Of a stretch of DNA of 64,000 nt, positions 47,888 to 56,803 are shown in pieces. The DNA is from Thioclava atlantica (GTDB lineage Bacteria > Pseudomonadota > Alphaproteobacteria > Rhodobacterales > Rhodobacteraceae), in contig NZ_AQRC01000002.1 in NCBI RefSeq assembly GCF_000737065.1, positions 1-64,000 of the forward strand. Direction: 5' to 3'. Both the position numbers and the translations under genes were made by a program. The number at the start of each line of letters is the position of its first letter. Positions within the stretch are counted from its first letter, which is position 1. Below the pieces are notes generated by a model, which worked only from the letters and a program-made list of their open reading frames with translations, was not told the origin of the DNA and did no database searches.

Positions 47888-48786
47888 CAGGCGGTCTTCC
47901 TCAGTTCCGAATAGAGATAGGGGACGATGATCGCGATGATCGTCATCAGCATCATCGTGGCGCTGGCCGCGGCCACCCCGAGTTCGCTGCGCTGGAAGGC
48001 GAAGGCGTACATGAAAGTCGCGGGCATGTCGGTCGCGTAGCCGGGGCCCCCGCCGGTCAGCGCGACGACCAGATCGAAGCTCTTGATCGCGAGATGGGCG
48101 AGGATGATCACGGTGGAGAGGAAGACCGGCCGCAGGATCGGCAGCACGATGCTGGTATAGGTCTTCCACGGACTCGAGCCGTCGACCGCCGCCGCCTTGA
48201 GGATCTCGTCATCGACCGATCTGAGCCCCGCGAGAAACAGCGCCATCGCATAGCCAGAGCTCTGCCAGACCGCGGCGATGACCAGCGTGTAGATCGCGTA
48301 ATGGGAATTCACCAGCCAGTCGAAGGTGAAATTCTCGAACCCCGCCTCGCGCATAAGCCGCTGGAGCCCGAGGCCGGGATTGAGCATCCATTTCCAGACC
48401 GTCCCCGTCACGATGAAGGAGAGCGCCATCGGGTAGAGATAGACGGTGCGGATCAGCCCCTCGGCCCGCACCCGCTGATCGAGCAGGATCGCCAGCAGGA
48501 TCCCGATCGCCATCGAGATCGCGATGAAGAGCGAGGAGAAGATGAACAGGTTCTTGATCGCGACATACCATCGCGGCGTCGCCCAGAGGCGCTCGTATTG
48601 CGCGAGCCCCTGGAAATCGTAGACAGGCATCACGCCCGAGGGCGTGAAGGAGATATAGGCCGTCCAGGCGATGAAGCCGTATACGAAGAACAGGCTCAGC
48701 GCGAAGAGCGGCGAGACGACAATCACCGGCAGCCGACGTTCGAGCCACCGTGCGGGACTGAATTGCGAGATCGGGGATCGGGCCAT
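47887..48786 (-). CDS. Sugar ABC transporter permease (MalF type)
   Basis: A 299-residue permease with six predicted helices. It has the opening LPVIVVSPLFALSLFFVYGF and the EAA motif EILKAAAVDGSSPWKTYTSI. It pairs with the MalG-type subunit. It begins 47 bases after the binding-protein stop and is co-transcribed with it. Confidence 0.9.
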   Translation of the reverse strand: MARSPISQFSPARWLERRLPVIVVSPLFALSLFFVYGFIAWTAYISFTPSGVMPVYDFQGLAQYERLWATPRWYVAIKNLFIFSSLFIAISMAIGILLAILLDQRVRAEGLIRTVYLYPMALSFIVTGTVWKWMLNPGLGLQRLMREAGFENFTFDWLVNSHYAIYTLVIAAVWQSSGYAMALFLAGLRSVDDEILKAAAVDGSSPWKTYTSIVLPILRPVFLSTVIILAHLAIKSFDLVVALTGGGPGYATDMPATFMYAFAFQRSELGVAAASATMMLMTIIAIIVPYLYSELRKTA

Positions 48787-48833
48787 GGAAGGGGCGCGGG
48801 GACCAACCCGTCAGGGCTGGTCCCGGCCTTGCC

Positions 48834-50087
48834 TCACTGAGCGCGCGCGACGGCGTCGGAGAGCCGCTTCACCGCCGTGGCCGAGTCCATGTCGGAGTTG
48901 AAGAACTCCGTCACCAGATCGAGGAACTCGCCCCGGACCGAACGCGGGATCGCCATCTCATGCGCCATCGAGGGCACGAGCGTATCGTTCTCGATCGCCG
49001 CGAGCAGATCCTCGTGCGATTTCTTCGCGCACATGTCGAACTCGTCCAGGGGCACGTCGGTCCGCGCCGGGATCGAGCCCTTGGCGAGGTTGAAGGTCTT
49101 CTGGAAATCGGGCGACATGATCAGGCTCGCGAGAACCTGCTGACCCTTGAGGTTCTCCTCGCCCGACACCTTGAAGAAGGTGAAGCTGTCGGAGTTGAGC
49201 ACGAAGCCGTTGCCCGGGGTCGGGATGCACAGGAAATCCTCGCCCGGCACCTTTCCGGCGGCGAGGAACTCGCCCTTCGCCCAGTCGCCCATGATCTGGA
49301 ACGCCGCCTCGCCGCGCATCACCATCGCGGTCGCGAGGTTCCAGTCGCGGCCCGGGAAGTTCGGATCGACATAGCCGCGCAGCTTGCGCAACTGATCGAA
49401 GGAGGCGACCATCGTGTCGGAGGTCAGCGCCTCCTGATCGAGCTCCACCAGAGCCTTGCGGTAGAACTCCGCGCCGCCGATCCCGAGCACGACATCCTCG
49501 AAGACCGTCGCGTCCTGCCAGGGCTGGCCACCATGCGCGAGCGGCGTGATCCCCGCCTCCATCAGCTTGTCGGCGACGGCGTTGAACTCGTCCCAGGTCG
49601 TCGGCATCGTCTCGATCCCGGCATCGGCGAGCAGCTTGGGATTGGCCCACATCCAGTCGACCCGGTGGATGTTCACCGGCGCCGCGACATATTTGCCGTC
49701 ATATTTCATGATCGAGGCCAGCACGGGCGGCAGCACGCTGTCCCAGTTCTCGGACTCCGCGACGCCTTGCACGTCATTGAGAGCGCCCTGCTCCGCCCAT
49801 TCCTGGATGCCCGGCCCCTTGAGCTGGACGGCGGTGGGCGGATTGCCCGCGACGACCCGGGCGCGCAGCGCGGTCATCGCCGCATCGCCGCCCCCGCCCG
49901 CGATGGGCGAGTCGATCCAGGTGCCGCCCTGCGCCTCGAAGGCGGATTTCAGTTCGCCGACGGCCTTGGCCTCGCCACCGGACGTCCACCAGTGCAAGAC
50001 CTCGACGGTCCCCTCCGCCCGCGCGGCACCGCTCACGGCAAGGGCCGCGATCGTTACCGGCGCGAACATTTTGCGCATCAAACTCAT
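48834..50087 (-). CDS. Sugar ABC transporter substrate-binding protein (GtsA-like)
   Basis: A 417-residue periplasmic protein with signal MRKMFAPVTIAALAVSGAARA. The mature start GTVEVLHWWTSGGEAKAVGE, the IAGGGGDAAMTALRARVVAG stretch and LKGPGIQEWAEQGAL are typical of glucose/mannose-type binding proteins (GtsA). ATG 50087 is chosen because GGAGGAAG precedes it. It is the first gene of the operon. The ligand is inferred from family resemblance only. Confidence 0.9.
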   Translation of the reverse strand: MSLMRKMFAPVTIAALAVSGAARAEGTVEVLHWWTSGGEAKAVGELKSAFEAQGGTWIDSPIAGGGGDAAMTALRARVVAGNPPTAVQLKGPGIQEWAEQGALNDVQGVAESENWDSVLPPVLASIMKYDGKYVAAPVNIHRVDWMWANPKLLADAGIETMPTTWDEFNAVADKLMEAGITPLAHGGQPWQDATVFEDVVLGIGGAEFYRKALVELDQEALTSDTMVASFDQLRKLRGYVDPNFPGRDWNLATAMVMRGEAAFQIMGDWAKGEFLAAGKVPGEDFLCIPTPGNGFVLNSDSFTFFKVSGEENLKGQQVLASLIMSPDFQKTFNLAKGSIPARTDVPLDEFDMCAKKSHEDLLAAIENDTLVPSMAHEMAIPRSVRGEFLDLVTEFFNSDMDSATAVKRLSDAVARAQ

Positions 50088-50440
50088 GATATCTTCCTCC
50101 CAAAACGCCGACGAGCATCCCGCATGGCCTTCGCCGGAGTGCGGAACGATCCGCCGCCCCTCCGCCGCCCCCATGCGGCTCTCAACTCACGCAAGATAAC
50201 ACGCGGTAACATCTTCATTATTGACCTAGGTCATCGCCGAGGCACGTTTGCGCCCTTCTCCGAGGGTCCGACGCAGTGCCGATCGGGCTGCGCGCGGTTT
50301 CGCGGGCGAGCGCAGCCTTGCGAGCGCAGCGGACGGCGCGCCCGGAAAACCCCGCCGGACCCCATCCGCGCCGGAACCGCGCCGATGAGCACGGGTTGTC
50401 TCGTGCAGACGGAAAGAACAGCCCGGACAGGAGGCAGGCG
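50088..50440. promoter_or_regulatory. Divergent intergenic region with a 12-base palindrome
   Basis: The region between the sugar-binding-protein gene and the cation transporter contains TGACCTAGGTCA at 50222-50233, a perfect palindrome in a short AT-richer stretch (50190-50225). It may be an operator for either gene. No other gene or promoter can be supported in the remaining GC-rich sequence. Confidence 0.35.
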
Positions 50441-51421
50441 ATGGCGGAACATTCCGGTGAGAACCCGATCACGGTCTATGGCGCGATCGCCGCGAACCTG
50501 CTCATCGCCATCGCGAAATTCGCCGCCGCCCTCTTCACCGGAAGTTCCTCGATGCTCTCCGAGGCCTTCCACTCGGTCGTCGATACCGGCAATGAAGGCC
50601 TTCTGCTGCTCGGCATCCGCCGCAGCCACAAGTCCCCGGACGCGAAGCACCCGTTCGGCTACGGCAAGGAACTGTATTTCTGGTCGCTCGTCGTGGCGAT
50701 GCTGCTCTTCGCGATCGGCGGCGGGCTCTCGGTCTATGAGGGGATCGTCCACATCCAGCACCCCGAGCCGATCGAGAAGCCAATGTGGAACTACGGCGTG
50801 CTCGGCGTGGCCTTCCTCGCCGAAGGGGCCTCGTGGTTCATCGCCCTGCGCGCCCTGCTGAAGTCGCGCAAACCCGGCGAAGGCGTGTTCGAAGCCTTCC
50901 GCCGCAGCAAGGATCCGGCCGTCTATATCGTCGTCGCCGAGGATACGGCCGCCCTTCTGGGGATCGTCGCGGCCGCGCTCGGCGTCTATCTCGCGGTGAC
51001 CTTCGAGGCGCCGGTCTTCGACGGTATCGCCTCGATCGTGGTCGGCGCGATCCTGATCGCGGTCGCGGTGCTGCTCGTCTACGAGACCCGGGCGCTGATC
51101 ATGGGCGAGAGCGCGGACGAGGAGGTGCTGCGCTCGGTGCGCGAGATCGCGCTGCGCGAAGACCCGGTCACGGATGTCGCGCGCCTGCTGACGATGCATT
51201 TCGCCCCCGATCAGGTGCTGCTCAATATCGAGCTGAAATTCCGCCCCGACATCTCGTCGGACCGGATTTTCGAGACGGTGGAGCGGGTCCAGCGCAATAT
51301 CTCCGAGGCCCATCCGGAAGTGCAGAGCATCTTCCTCGAGATCGAGGCCCTGCGCCGCGACCGGCAGGAGGCCGCCCCCATGCCGGATGGCGACCCCCAG
51401 CCCGTTCCAGGACCGGCTTGA
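50441..51421 (+). CDS. Cation diffusion facilitator family transporter
   Basis: A 326-residue metal/proton antiporter of the CDF family, probably exporting zinc, cobalt, iron or manganese from the cytoplasm. The N-terminal signature is SSSMLSEAFHSVVDTGNEGL followed by HPFGYGKELYFWSL, with about six helices. A cytoplasmic C-terminal domain (VARLLTMHFAPDQVLLNIEL) is present. ATG 50441 is preferred because AGGAGG lies seven bases upstream; the frame extends further without family similarity. It stands alone. Metal specificity is not readable by eye. Confidence 0.85.
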   Translation: MAEHSGENPITVYGAIAANLLIAIAKFAAALFTGSSSMLSEAFHSVVDTGNEGLLLLGIRRSHKSPDAKHPFGYGKELYFWSLVVAMLLFAIGGGLSVYEGIVHIQHPEPIEKPMWNYGVLGVAFLAEGASWFIALRALLKSRKPGEGVFEAFRRSKDPAVYIVVAEDTAALLGIVAAALGVYLAVTFEAPVFDGIASIVVGAILIAVAVLLVYETRALIMGESADEEVLRSVREIALREDPVTDVARLLTMHFAPDQVLLNIELKFRPDISSDRIFETVERVQRNISEAHPEVQSIFLEIEALRRDRQEAAPMPDGDPQPVPGPA

Positions 51422-51539
51422 ACTCCCGCGATCGCCGGTCTCAGCCGAACATCGAATTGGGGATGAGTGGCAGCCGCACCAAGATCATCGCGAAGAGACA
51501 GAGGAACGCGCCCCACCCCCCGAGGCGACAGCCGCACCG

Positions 51540-51725
51540 CAAATCGCGCGCGAGACGCCCGCGGCGAGGCTTGCCGTCCTGCCGAAGGACAGGCGCATCA
51601 GGGTCGAGCACCCGTCCGGCGTGACCGAGGTCTCATCGAACGCGACGAGAGCGGCACTTTCCGGCGAAGGCATGTCGCGCACCGCGCGCAAGCTGATGGA
51701 CGGAGTGGTCTTCGCGCGCGGATGA
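51540..51725 (+). pseudogene. PrpF-like protein, C-terminal relic
   Basis: The frame ending at 51725 reads DRRIRVEHPSGVTEV, then GMSRTARKLMDGVVFARG. This resembles the C-terminal end of PrpF-family isomerases (RxGHPSGV ... RTARRLMEGxVY). About 40 residues of plausible similarity remain of roughly 390, and the preceding frame is junk overlapping the transporter gene. It indicates deletion of a former PrpF-type gene in this interval. Confidence 0.5.
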
Positions 51726-51758
51726 TCGCGAGGGGGTTACGCGAGCGGCGTGCCTGTG

Positions 51759-51789
51759 ACGCTTCACCCAAATCCTTGGGTCAGCGTTT
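51759..51789 (+). terminator. Stem-loop in the 51422-51964 interval
   Basis: ACGCT plus ACCCAA pair with TTGGGT plus AGCGT around a short loop, followed by TTG. It could end transcription of the cation transporter. The rest of the interval (51790-51964) is AT-rich, with no gene I can support. Confidence 0.45.
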
Positions 51790-51964
51790 GTGCGAGGCGG
51801 AGTTGCAGAGGGCATCCATCAAATCTACTGTTATCCTTTTTCTTTTATCGTCAACATGTTCCAGAATATTCTTAATTCTTTACATCAACACCAGACGCCC
51901 CGTGCCAGCGCACCACAATCCGTGAAATCGCACTGCGCCCGCGAAGGGGCACCATTTCCCCCGC

Positions 51965-53992
51965 TCACTTCAGGAGGAGCAGCGGGATCTCGGCGCGGCC
52001 CTTCACGGTCATCGCCTGCCGGCTTGCCCCTGTCGCCTCCGCGGCAAGCGTCTTGGCCAGCGCGCGTGCGACATCCGGAGCCGGCGCGCCGTCCTCCAGG
52101 TCGAGCCCGTCATCACGGCTCAGGACCCCGAGAAAGAGCCGCCGGCTCTGCCCGTCCACGAACCGTGTCGCCCAGAGCCGCAGCCGGGGCGGCACGCCGC
52201 CCTCCGCACGCGCATCCGTGCTGAAGGAGAGATCGTCGGGCCGGTTGTCCCAGAAGAGCGGCGCGACCGCGGCGCCGGTCTGGCCGCGGATATTCGCGAA
52301 AGCCGCGCGCGCCAGCGTGCCCAGCGATGCGGGATGGCCCGGCATCCAGCCGAGCGGCGCAAGGGTTCCTGTCAGCTGCTGCGCATCCTGCGCGTAGAAG
52401 GCGATGTTGATCGGGAAGCTGCGCTCTCCGGTCAGCGTGTTCGCATTGACGGGCAGCGCCTCGCGCGTGAAGACCTCGCCCGGCTGCGACAGCGTCACGT
52501 CGCCGACCCCGGAGGGACGCGGGTTGCGCGTCTTGGTGTAATCGGTCACCCGCAGCCCGGCATAGCCCACCAGAGCGAGCGAGAGCACCAGCATCAGCGC
52601 CTTGCCCCAGCCGGCGAGGTTGCGAGGCCGGGGCGGCGCGACGCTCCGCCGCCATTCCGCGACCGCGATCCCGATCACCAGACAGAGCGCGCCCAGCGTC
52701 CAGCCCGCGAGCACATCGCTGAGGTAATGCTCCACCAGGTAAAGGCGGCTCAGCCCGATCAGGAAGGCGGTGGTCGCGGCCAGAAGCGCGGCCGTCACCG
52801 GACCAAGGCGCCGCAGCCGCCAAAGCAGGTAGAACAGCATCCCGTAGAAGGCGACCGAAAGCGTCGCATGGCCCGAGGGGAAACTGCCCGAGGTCTCGGT
52901 GAAATAGCCGAGCGCCGAGCGCGGCCGCCCGAAGCTCGCCTTGAAAAGCGCGACCGAGGCCAGATCGGTGCCGAGCGAGACCACGAGACCCAGGATCAGC
53001 GCGGTCCGCCGCAGCACGATCAGCCAGACCAGCGCCAGCACCAGCAGCGCCGCGACCAGCCGCGTGTCGCCGAGCGCGGTGACCCAGGTGAAGAACTGGA
53101 TCAGCGCCGGCGTCCAGAACAGGTGCATGAGCTGGGCCAGCCGCGCATCGACCTGCACGATCGGCTCGGCGCGCACGAAATCGAAGGCGATCCCGATCCA
53201 CAGCGCGAGCAGATAGGCGAAGGCCAGCGCCATCAGCGTCGCGGGAAGACCGCGAAACTGGCTGCGGTCGAGCCGGGCCACCGCGAAGCGCGCAAGGCGC
53301 GGATGGCGCGCCCCGAGGCTGCCCGCGACCGGATGGCGTGCGATCGCATCGAACAGCCCCCCGATCAGCGCCAGCAGATGCGGCAAGGCGCGGTCGAGCC
53401 GGCGCAGCGTCCACCACAGCGCGACCAGCACAAGCACGATGACGAGCGCGAACACCGCCCCGCGGGTCATCACCGGGCTCATCCGCGTCAGGGTGGAGCC
53501 GAGGAAATAACCGAAGGCGAGATGGCCGAGCGCATAGGGAAAGCCGCTCACCACGTTCCAGATCCGGAACCGCCGGGTCTCCATCCCCGACATCGCGGCA
53601 GCGAAGGGCACGAAGGCCGCGACCGGCCCGAGGAAGCGGCCGAGCACCAGCGCGAAGCCGCCATAGCGCTCGAACAGCCGGCGCGCCCGGATATAGACCC
53701 GCATCTCCTCGACATTCCAGCGCCCCAGCATGCCGCGCCGCGCATGGCGCCCGACCCAGAAACTCGCCTCGCCACCAAGCATCGAGCCGATCGCGACGAA
53801 CCAAACCAGATCGAGGAAGTCGAGCAGCCCGCGCTGCACCATGAACCCGCCCGCATCGACGACGAGCGCGCCCGGCACGAAGAGGCCGGTGACGAAGAAC
53901 GCCTCGAGCGCCGAGGCCGCCCCGATCACCCAGTAGCCGAGCAGCCCCAGCGAGGCGAGCGAGGGCAGGATCTGGTGTATCGAGTCCAGCAT
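51965..53992 (-). CDS. DedA - PAP2 phosphatase - LssY C-terminal fusion membrane protein
   Basis: A 675-residue inner-membrane protein in three parts. Residues 1-200 are DedA/SNARE-associated, with FFVTGLFVPGALVVDAGGFM, then LGGEASFWVGRHARRG and VLGRFLGPVAAFVPFAAAMS. Residues 270-450 are a PAP2 lipid phosphatase: KASFGRPRS near 349, GSFPSGHATLS near 372 and SRLYLVEHYLSD near 415. The C-terminal part from about 490 is LssY-like. DedA proteins flip phospholipid or undecaprenyl phosphate and PAP2 enzymes dephosphorylate lipid pyrophosphates, so a coupled dephosphorylation-recycling role is plausible. It starts one base after the mprF stop. Confidence 0.85.
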   Translation of the reverse strand: MLDSIHQILPSLASLGLLGYWVIGAASALEAFFVTGLFVPGALVVDAGGFMVQRGLLDFLDLVWFVAIGSMLGGEASFWVGRHARRGMLGRWNVEEMRVYIRARRLFERYGGFALVLGRFLGPVAAFVPFAAAMSGMETRRFRIWNVVSGFPYALGHLAFGYFLGSTLTRMSPVMTRGAVFALVIVLVLVALWWTLRRLDRALPHLLALIGGLFDAIARHPVAGSLGARHPRLARFAVARLDRSQFRGLPATLMALAFAYLLALWIGIAFDFVRAEPIVQVDARLAQLMHLFWTPALIQFFTWVTALGDTRLVAALLVLALVWLIVLRRTALILGLVVSLGTDLASVALFKASFGRPRSALGYFTETSGSFPSGHATLSVAFYGMLFYLLWRLRRLGPVTAALLAATTAFLIGLSRLYLVEHYLSDVLAGWTLGALCLVIGIAVAEWRRSVAPPRPRNLAGWGKALMLVLSLALVGYAGLRVTDYTKTRNPRPSGVGDVTLSQPGEVFTREALPVNANTLTGERSFPINIAFYAQDAQQLTGTLAPLGWMPGHPASLGTLARAAFANIRGQTGAAVAPLFWDNRPDDLSFSTDARAEGGVPPRLRLWATRFVDGQSRRLFLGVLSRDDGLDLEDGAPAPDVARALAKTLAAEATGASRQAMTVKGRAEIPLLLLK

Positions 53993-53993
53993 G

Positions 53994-56600
53994 TCACTCC
54001 CTGGAAATGAGATTGCGCGCACCGCCCGAGATGAGCACCGCGATATCTGCCAGTGCGAGATAGGGCGAAAGCCCGGGAGGCAAAGCGACATAGCGCGGGC
54101 GCCAGTCGGGATGGAATTTCTGCTTGAACCGCCGCAGACCCTCGAAATTGTAGAACGCGCCGCCGTGACGGTAGACCAGCGTGCCGAAGCGGCTCGAGAG
54201 CGAGGCCGAGGGCCGATTCGCGAGCCCCGAGAGCGGCGCCAGCCCGAGACTGAGCTCGCGCGTGCCCCGCTCGCGCAGTTCTTCGATGAGCGCGAGGAAC
54301 AGGAATTGCATCACCCCTTCCGCGTCGCCGGGGCGATAGCGCATCAGGTCCACGCCGATGCGCGCGGTCGCCCCGGTTCCAAGCAGGTTCGCGAAGGCGA
54401 TGATGCGCCCCTCGCGCCGCACCAGCGCGATCTCGCAGCGGTCGAGATAGCCGCGCGCGAAGCGGCCCACCGAGAAGCCCTTCTCCTGTCCGCGCTGACC
54501 GCCAAGCCAGGCGCGCGAGATCTCCTCGAGCTCGGACATCAGCGCGTCGTCATGCGGGGGCGAGACGATCTCCAGCCCCAGCCCCTCGCGCTGCGCCCGG
54601 TTGAACTCGGCGCGCATGGTCTTGAAGCGTCCACCCGCGAGGGAGAAGGCGGGAAGGTCGATCACCGCCTCCTCGCCGATCTTGTGCAGCGAGAACCCCA
54701 TCTCGATCCAGAGCGGCAGGTAGCGTTGCGAAACCTCGTAGAAGATCGGCTTGAGGCCTATCGTCCGCGCCCGGTCCTGGAAATCCCAGGCCAGGGAGGT
54801 CGCCGCCTCCTGCGGCCCCGCCGGATCGCCGAGCGCCACGCAAAGCCCGTGCCGATGCGCATACATCACGAAGGCGTCGCGCGCGGGCGAAAGCATGATC
54901 TCCTTGTCCCCGCTCAAGGCGAGCCAGGCTTGCGGATCCTCCTGCGCGGCGGCGATCGCCCGCACTTCCTCGGGCGAGGCCTCCTGTGCCGCGAACCCCA
55001 CATGCCGGGCGGGACGCAGCGCCAGATAGAGCAGGAAGCTCAGCAGGACCGCCGAACCGAGCAGCCCCGCGCGCAGCGCCCGCGGGGTGGCGGAGCGGTC
55101 GGTGAAGTCGATCCAGAGCGCGCTGGTATAGGGCGTGGCCGCATGGGCGAGGAAGAAGAAGGTCGCGCCCGCCGCGACGATCCCGAGAACGGTCGCGACC
55201 CAGATCGGGCTGAACATCCCCTCGGTCAGCGCGGCGCTGCGGTTGAAAGCGTTGCGGAACGGCGCGAGCGCCAGTCCGCAGACCACCAGCAGCGCCGCGC
55301 TCTCGTAATCGCGGTTGATGACGAGCACGGCCACCGTGCCGAAGCCGAGCGCGACCAGCGTGGCGAGATAGGCAAGATGCACCCGCCGCGCGAGCGCGTG
55401 GGAAAGCACGATCAGCAGGGCCCCCACCAGCGCGCAGACGATCGTGCCGCCCTCGGCGAGCAGCGCGCCCACCAGATCGGGTTCCTCGCTGGGCGAGCGG
55501 ATCGAGGGCATCAGCGCCACGATGATCAGCCAGAAGCCGAGCCCGAAGACCGCGATCCCCGACAGCGGCGGGGCGGCGGGCGAGAGCGTCCGGAAGACCG
55601 GCCGCATCGGCTCGGGGATCTCGCCGAACAGGCGCGCCGCCCAGCCGCCCGCGAGCCGCGCCTCGTTGATCGAGACCACGAGGAAGGCGATGGCGAAGGG
55701 CAGCAGGAAATAGAGGATGCGGAACATCAGGAGCCCCGCCGCCGCATCGCCGAGCGGCACCGAAGAGGGCAGCGCGGCGATCACCACCGTCTCGAAGACG
55801 CCGACCCCGCCGGGCACGTGGCTGACCACCCCCACCATCGTCGCCGCGGCATAGATCGCGAGGAAGGTCGCGAAGGGCGGCGTGCCTGCAGGCATCAGGA
55901 TCCACAAGGCGCTCGCCGCCATCGTGGAATCGAATAGCGCGACCACGATCTGCCCGGCGAGGATGCGCGGCCCGGGCATCGCGATCTCGATCCCGCGCAG
56001 CATGAGCACCCGCCCGCTCACCGACAGCCAGAACGCTCCCGCGATCACCGTGCCGGCGATGGCGAGCGCGCCGAACCGGATCAGCGGCTCGGGCAGCGAG
56101 ATCACCCCGGCCAGCGCGGCGGGATGGATGCCGAGCGCGATCAGCCCCACCAGCGTGAGCCCCATCCCCATCGCGACCGCGACGTAGGAGGACAGCGCCG
56201 CGACGTCGAACGCGTTGAGCCCCGCCGCCGAATAGATCCGGTAGCGCACCGCGCCCCCGGAGATCACGCTGATCCCGACCGTGTTGCCGAAGGCGTAGCC
56301 CAGAAACCCGCCAAGCGCGACGGTGCGCAGCGGCAGGCGCTTGTTGAGATAGTCGAGCGCCCAGAAATCGTATCCCACCAGCGCGACATAGCCCGTCGCG
56401 ACCGCCGCGAGCGCCGCCCCGAGCGTGAGCGGCGGGGTCGCCTTCATCTGCGCGATCACCTTCGAGACGTCGATCGTGCTCAGCAGGTGATGCAGCGCCC
56501 AGAGCCCCATCACGAACAGCCCCAACCCCAGGGCGACCGGCATGATCGCGCGCAGCTTCGCAACCGGACGCAAGGCGGAAGAGCGGTCGGAGAGGGTCAT
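53994..56600 (-). CDS. mprF: Bifunctional lysylphosphatidylglycerol flippase/synthetase MprF
   Basis: An 868-residue membrane enzyme. The N-terminal half (to about 510) has 12-14 helices with the flippase-type YAFGNTVGISVISGGAVRYR. The C-terminal domain (about 540-850) is the aminoacyl-tRNA-dependent synthase of the DUF2156 fold: LSGDKEIMLSPARDAFVMYA, FYEVSQRYLPLWIEMGFSLH and GVDLMRYRPGDAEGVMQFLF. It transfers lysine (or alanine) from tRNA to phosphatidylglycerol and moves the product outward, lowering surface charge. In rhizobia the homologue LpiA is acid-induced and paired with AcvB. Here the partner is a DedA-PAP2-LssY protein instead. Confidence 0.92.
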   Translation of the reverse strand: MTLSDRSSALRPVAKLRAIMPVALGLGLFVMGLWALHHLLSTIDVSKVIAQMKATPPLTLGAALAAVATGYVALVGYDFWALDYLNKRLPLRTVALGGFLGYAFGNTVGISVISGGAVRYRIYSAAGLNAFDVAALSSYVAVAMGMGLTLVGLIALGIHPAALAGVISLPEPLIRFGALAIAGTVIAGAFWLSVSGRVLMLRGIEIAMPGPRILAGQIVVALFDSTMAASALWILMPAGTPPFATFLAIYAAATMVGVVSHVPGGVGVFETVVIAALPSSVPLGDAAAGLLMFRILYFLLPFAIAFLVVSINEARLAGGWAARLFGEIPEPMRPVFRTLSPAAPPLSGIAVFGLGFWLIIVALMPSIRSPSEEPDLVGALLAEGGTIVCALVGALLIVLSHALARRVHLAYLATLVALGFGTVAVLVINRDYESAALLVVCGLALAPFRNAFNRSAALTEGMFSPIWVATVLGIVAAGATFFFLAHAATPYTSALWIDFTDRSATPRALRAGLLGSAVLLSFLLYLALRPARHVGFAAQEASPEEVRAIAAAQEDPQAWLALSGDKEIMLSPARDAFVMYAHRHGLCVALGDPAGPQEAATSLAWDFQDRARTIGLKPIFYEVSQRYLPLWIEMGFSLHKIGEEAVIDLPAFSLAGGRFKTMRAEFNRAQREGLGLEIVSPPHDDALMSELEEISRAWLGGQRGQEKGFSVGRFARGYLDRCEIALVRREGRIIAFANLLGTGATARIGVDLMRYRPGDAEGVMQFLFLALIEELRERGTRELSLGLAPLSGLANRPSASLSSRFGTLVYRHGGAFYNFEGLRRFKQKFHPDWRPRYVALPPGLSPYLALADIAVLISGGARNLISRE

Positions 56601-56657
56601 GTTTCACGCCTTTTCATGCGGTTGGGTGCGGGCGTCCAAGCGGCGCGTGACGCATCC

Positions 56658-56684
56658 TTTATAAGCTGGGACGAAAGCGGACAA
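56658..56684 (-). promoter_or_regulatory. Possible mprF promoter
   Basis: On the minus strand TTGTCC (56679-56684) and TATAAA (56658-56663) are separated by 15 bases, about 60 bases before the mprF start. Spacing is shorter than ideal, so this is a weak call. The remainder of 56601-56803 shows nothing else. Confidence 0.3.
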
Positions 56685-56803
56685 CGAAAAGCGCGCGTGC
56701 GCGGGTCGCGGTTCCCGCCCCGGGCGCAGCGGCGCAGGAAGGTGGGTTCTCGCCGACGCCTCGCGCCCGTTCGGCAAGGGGCCGCCGGACGAAGGCTCGA
56801 TCG

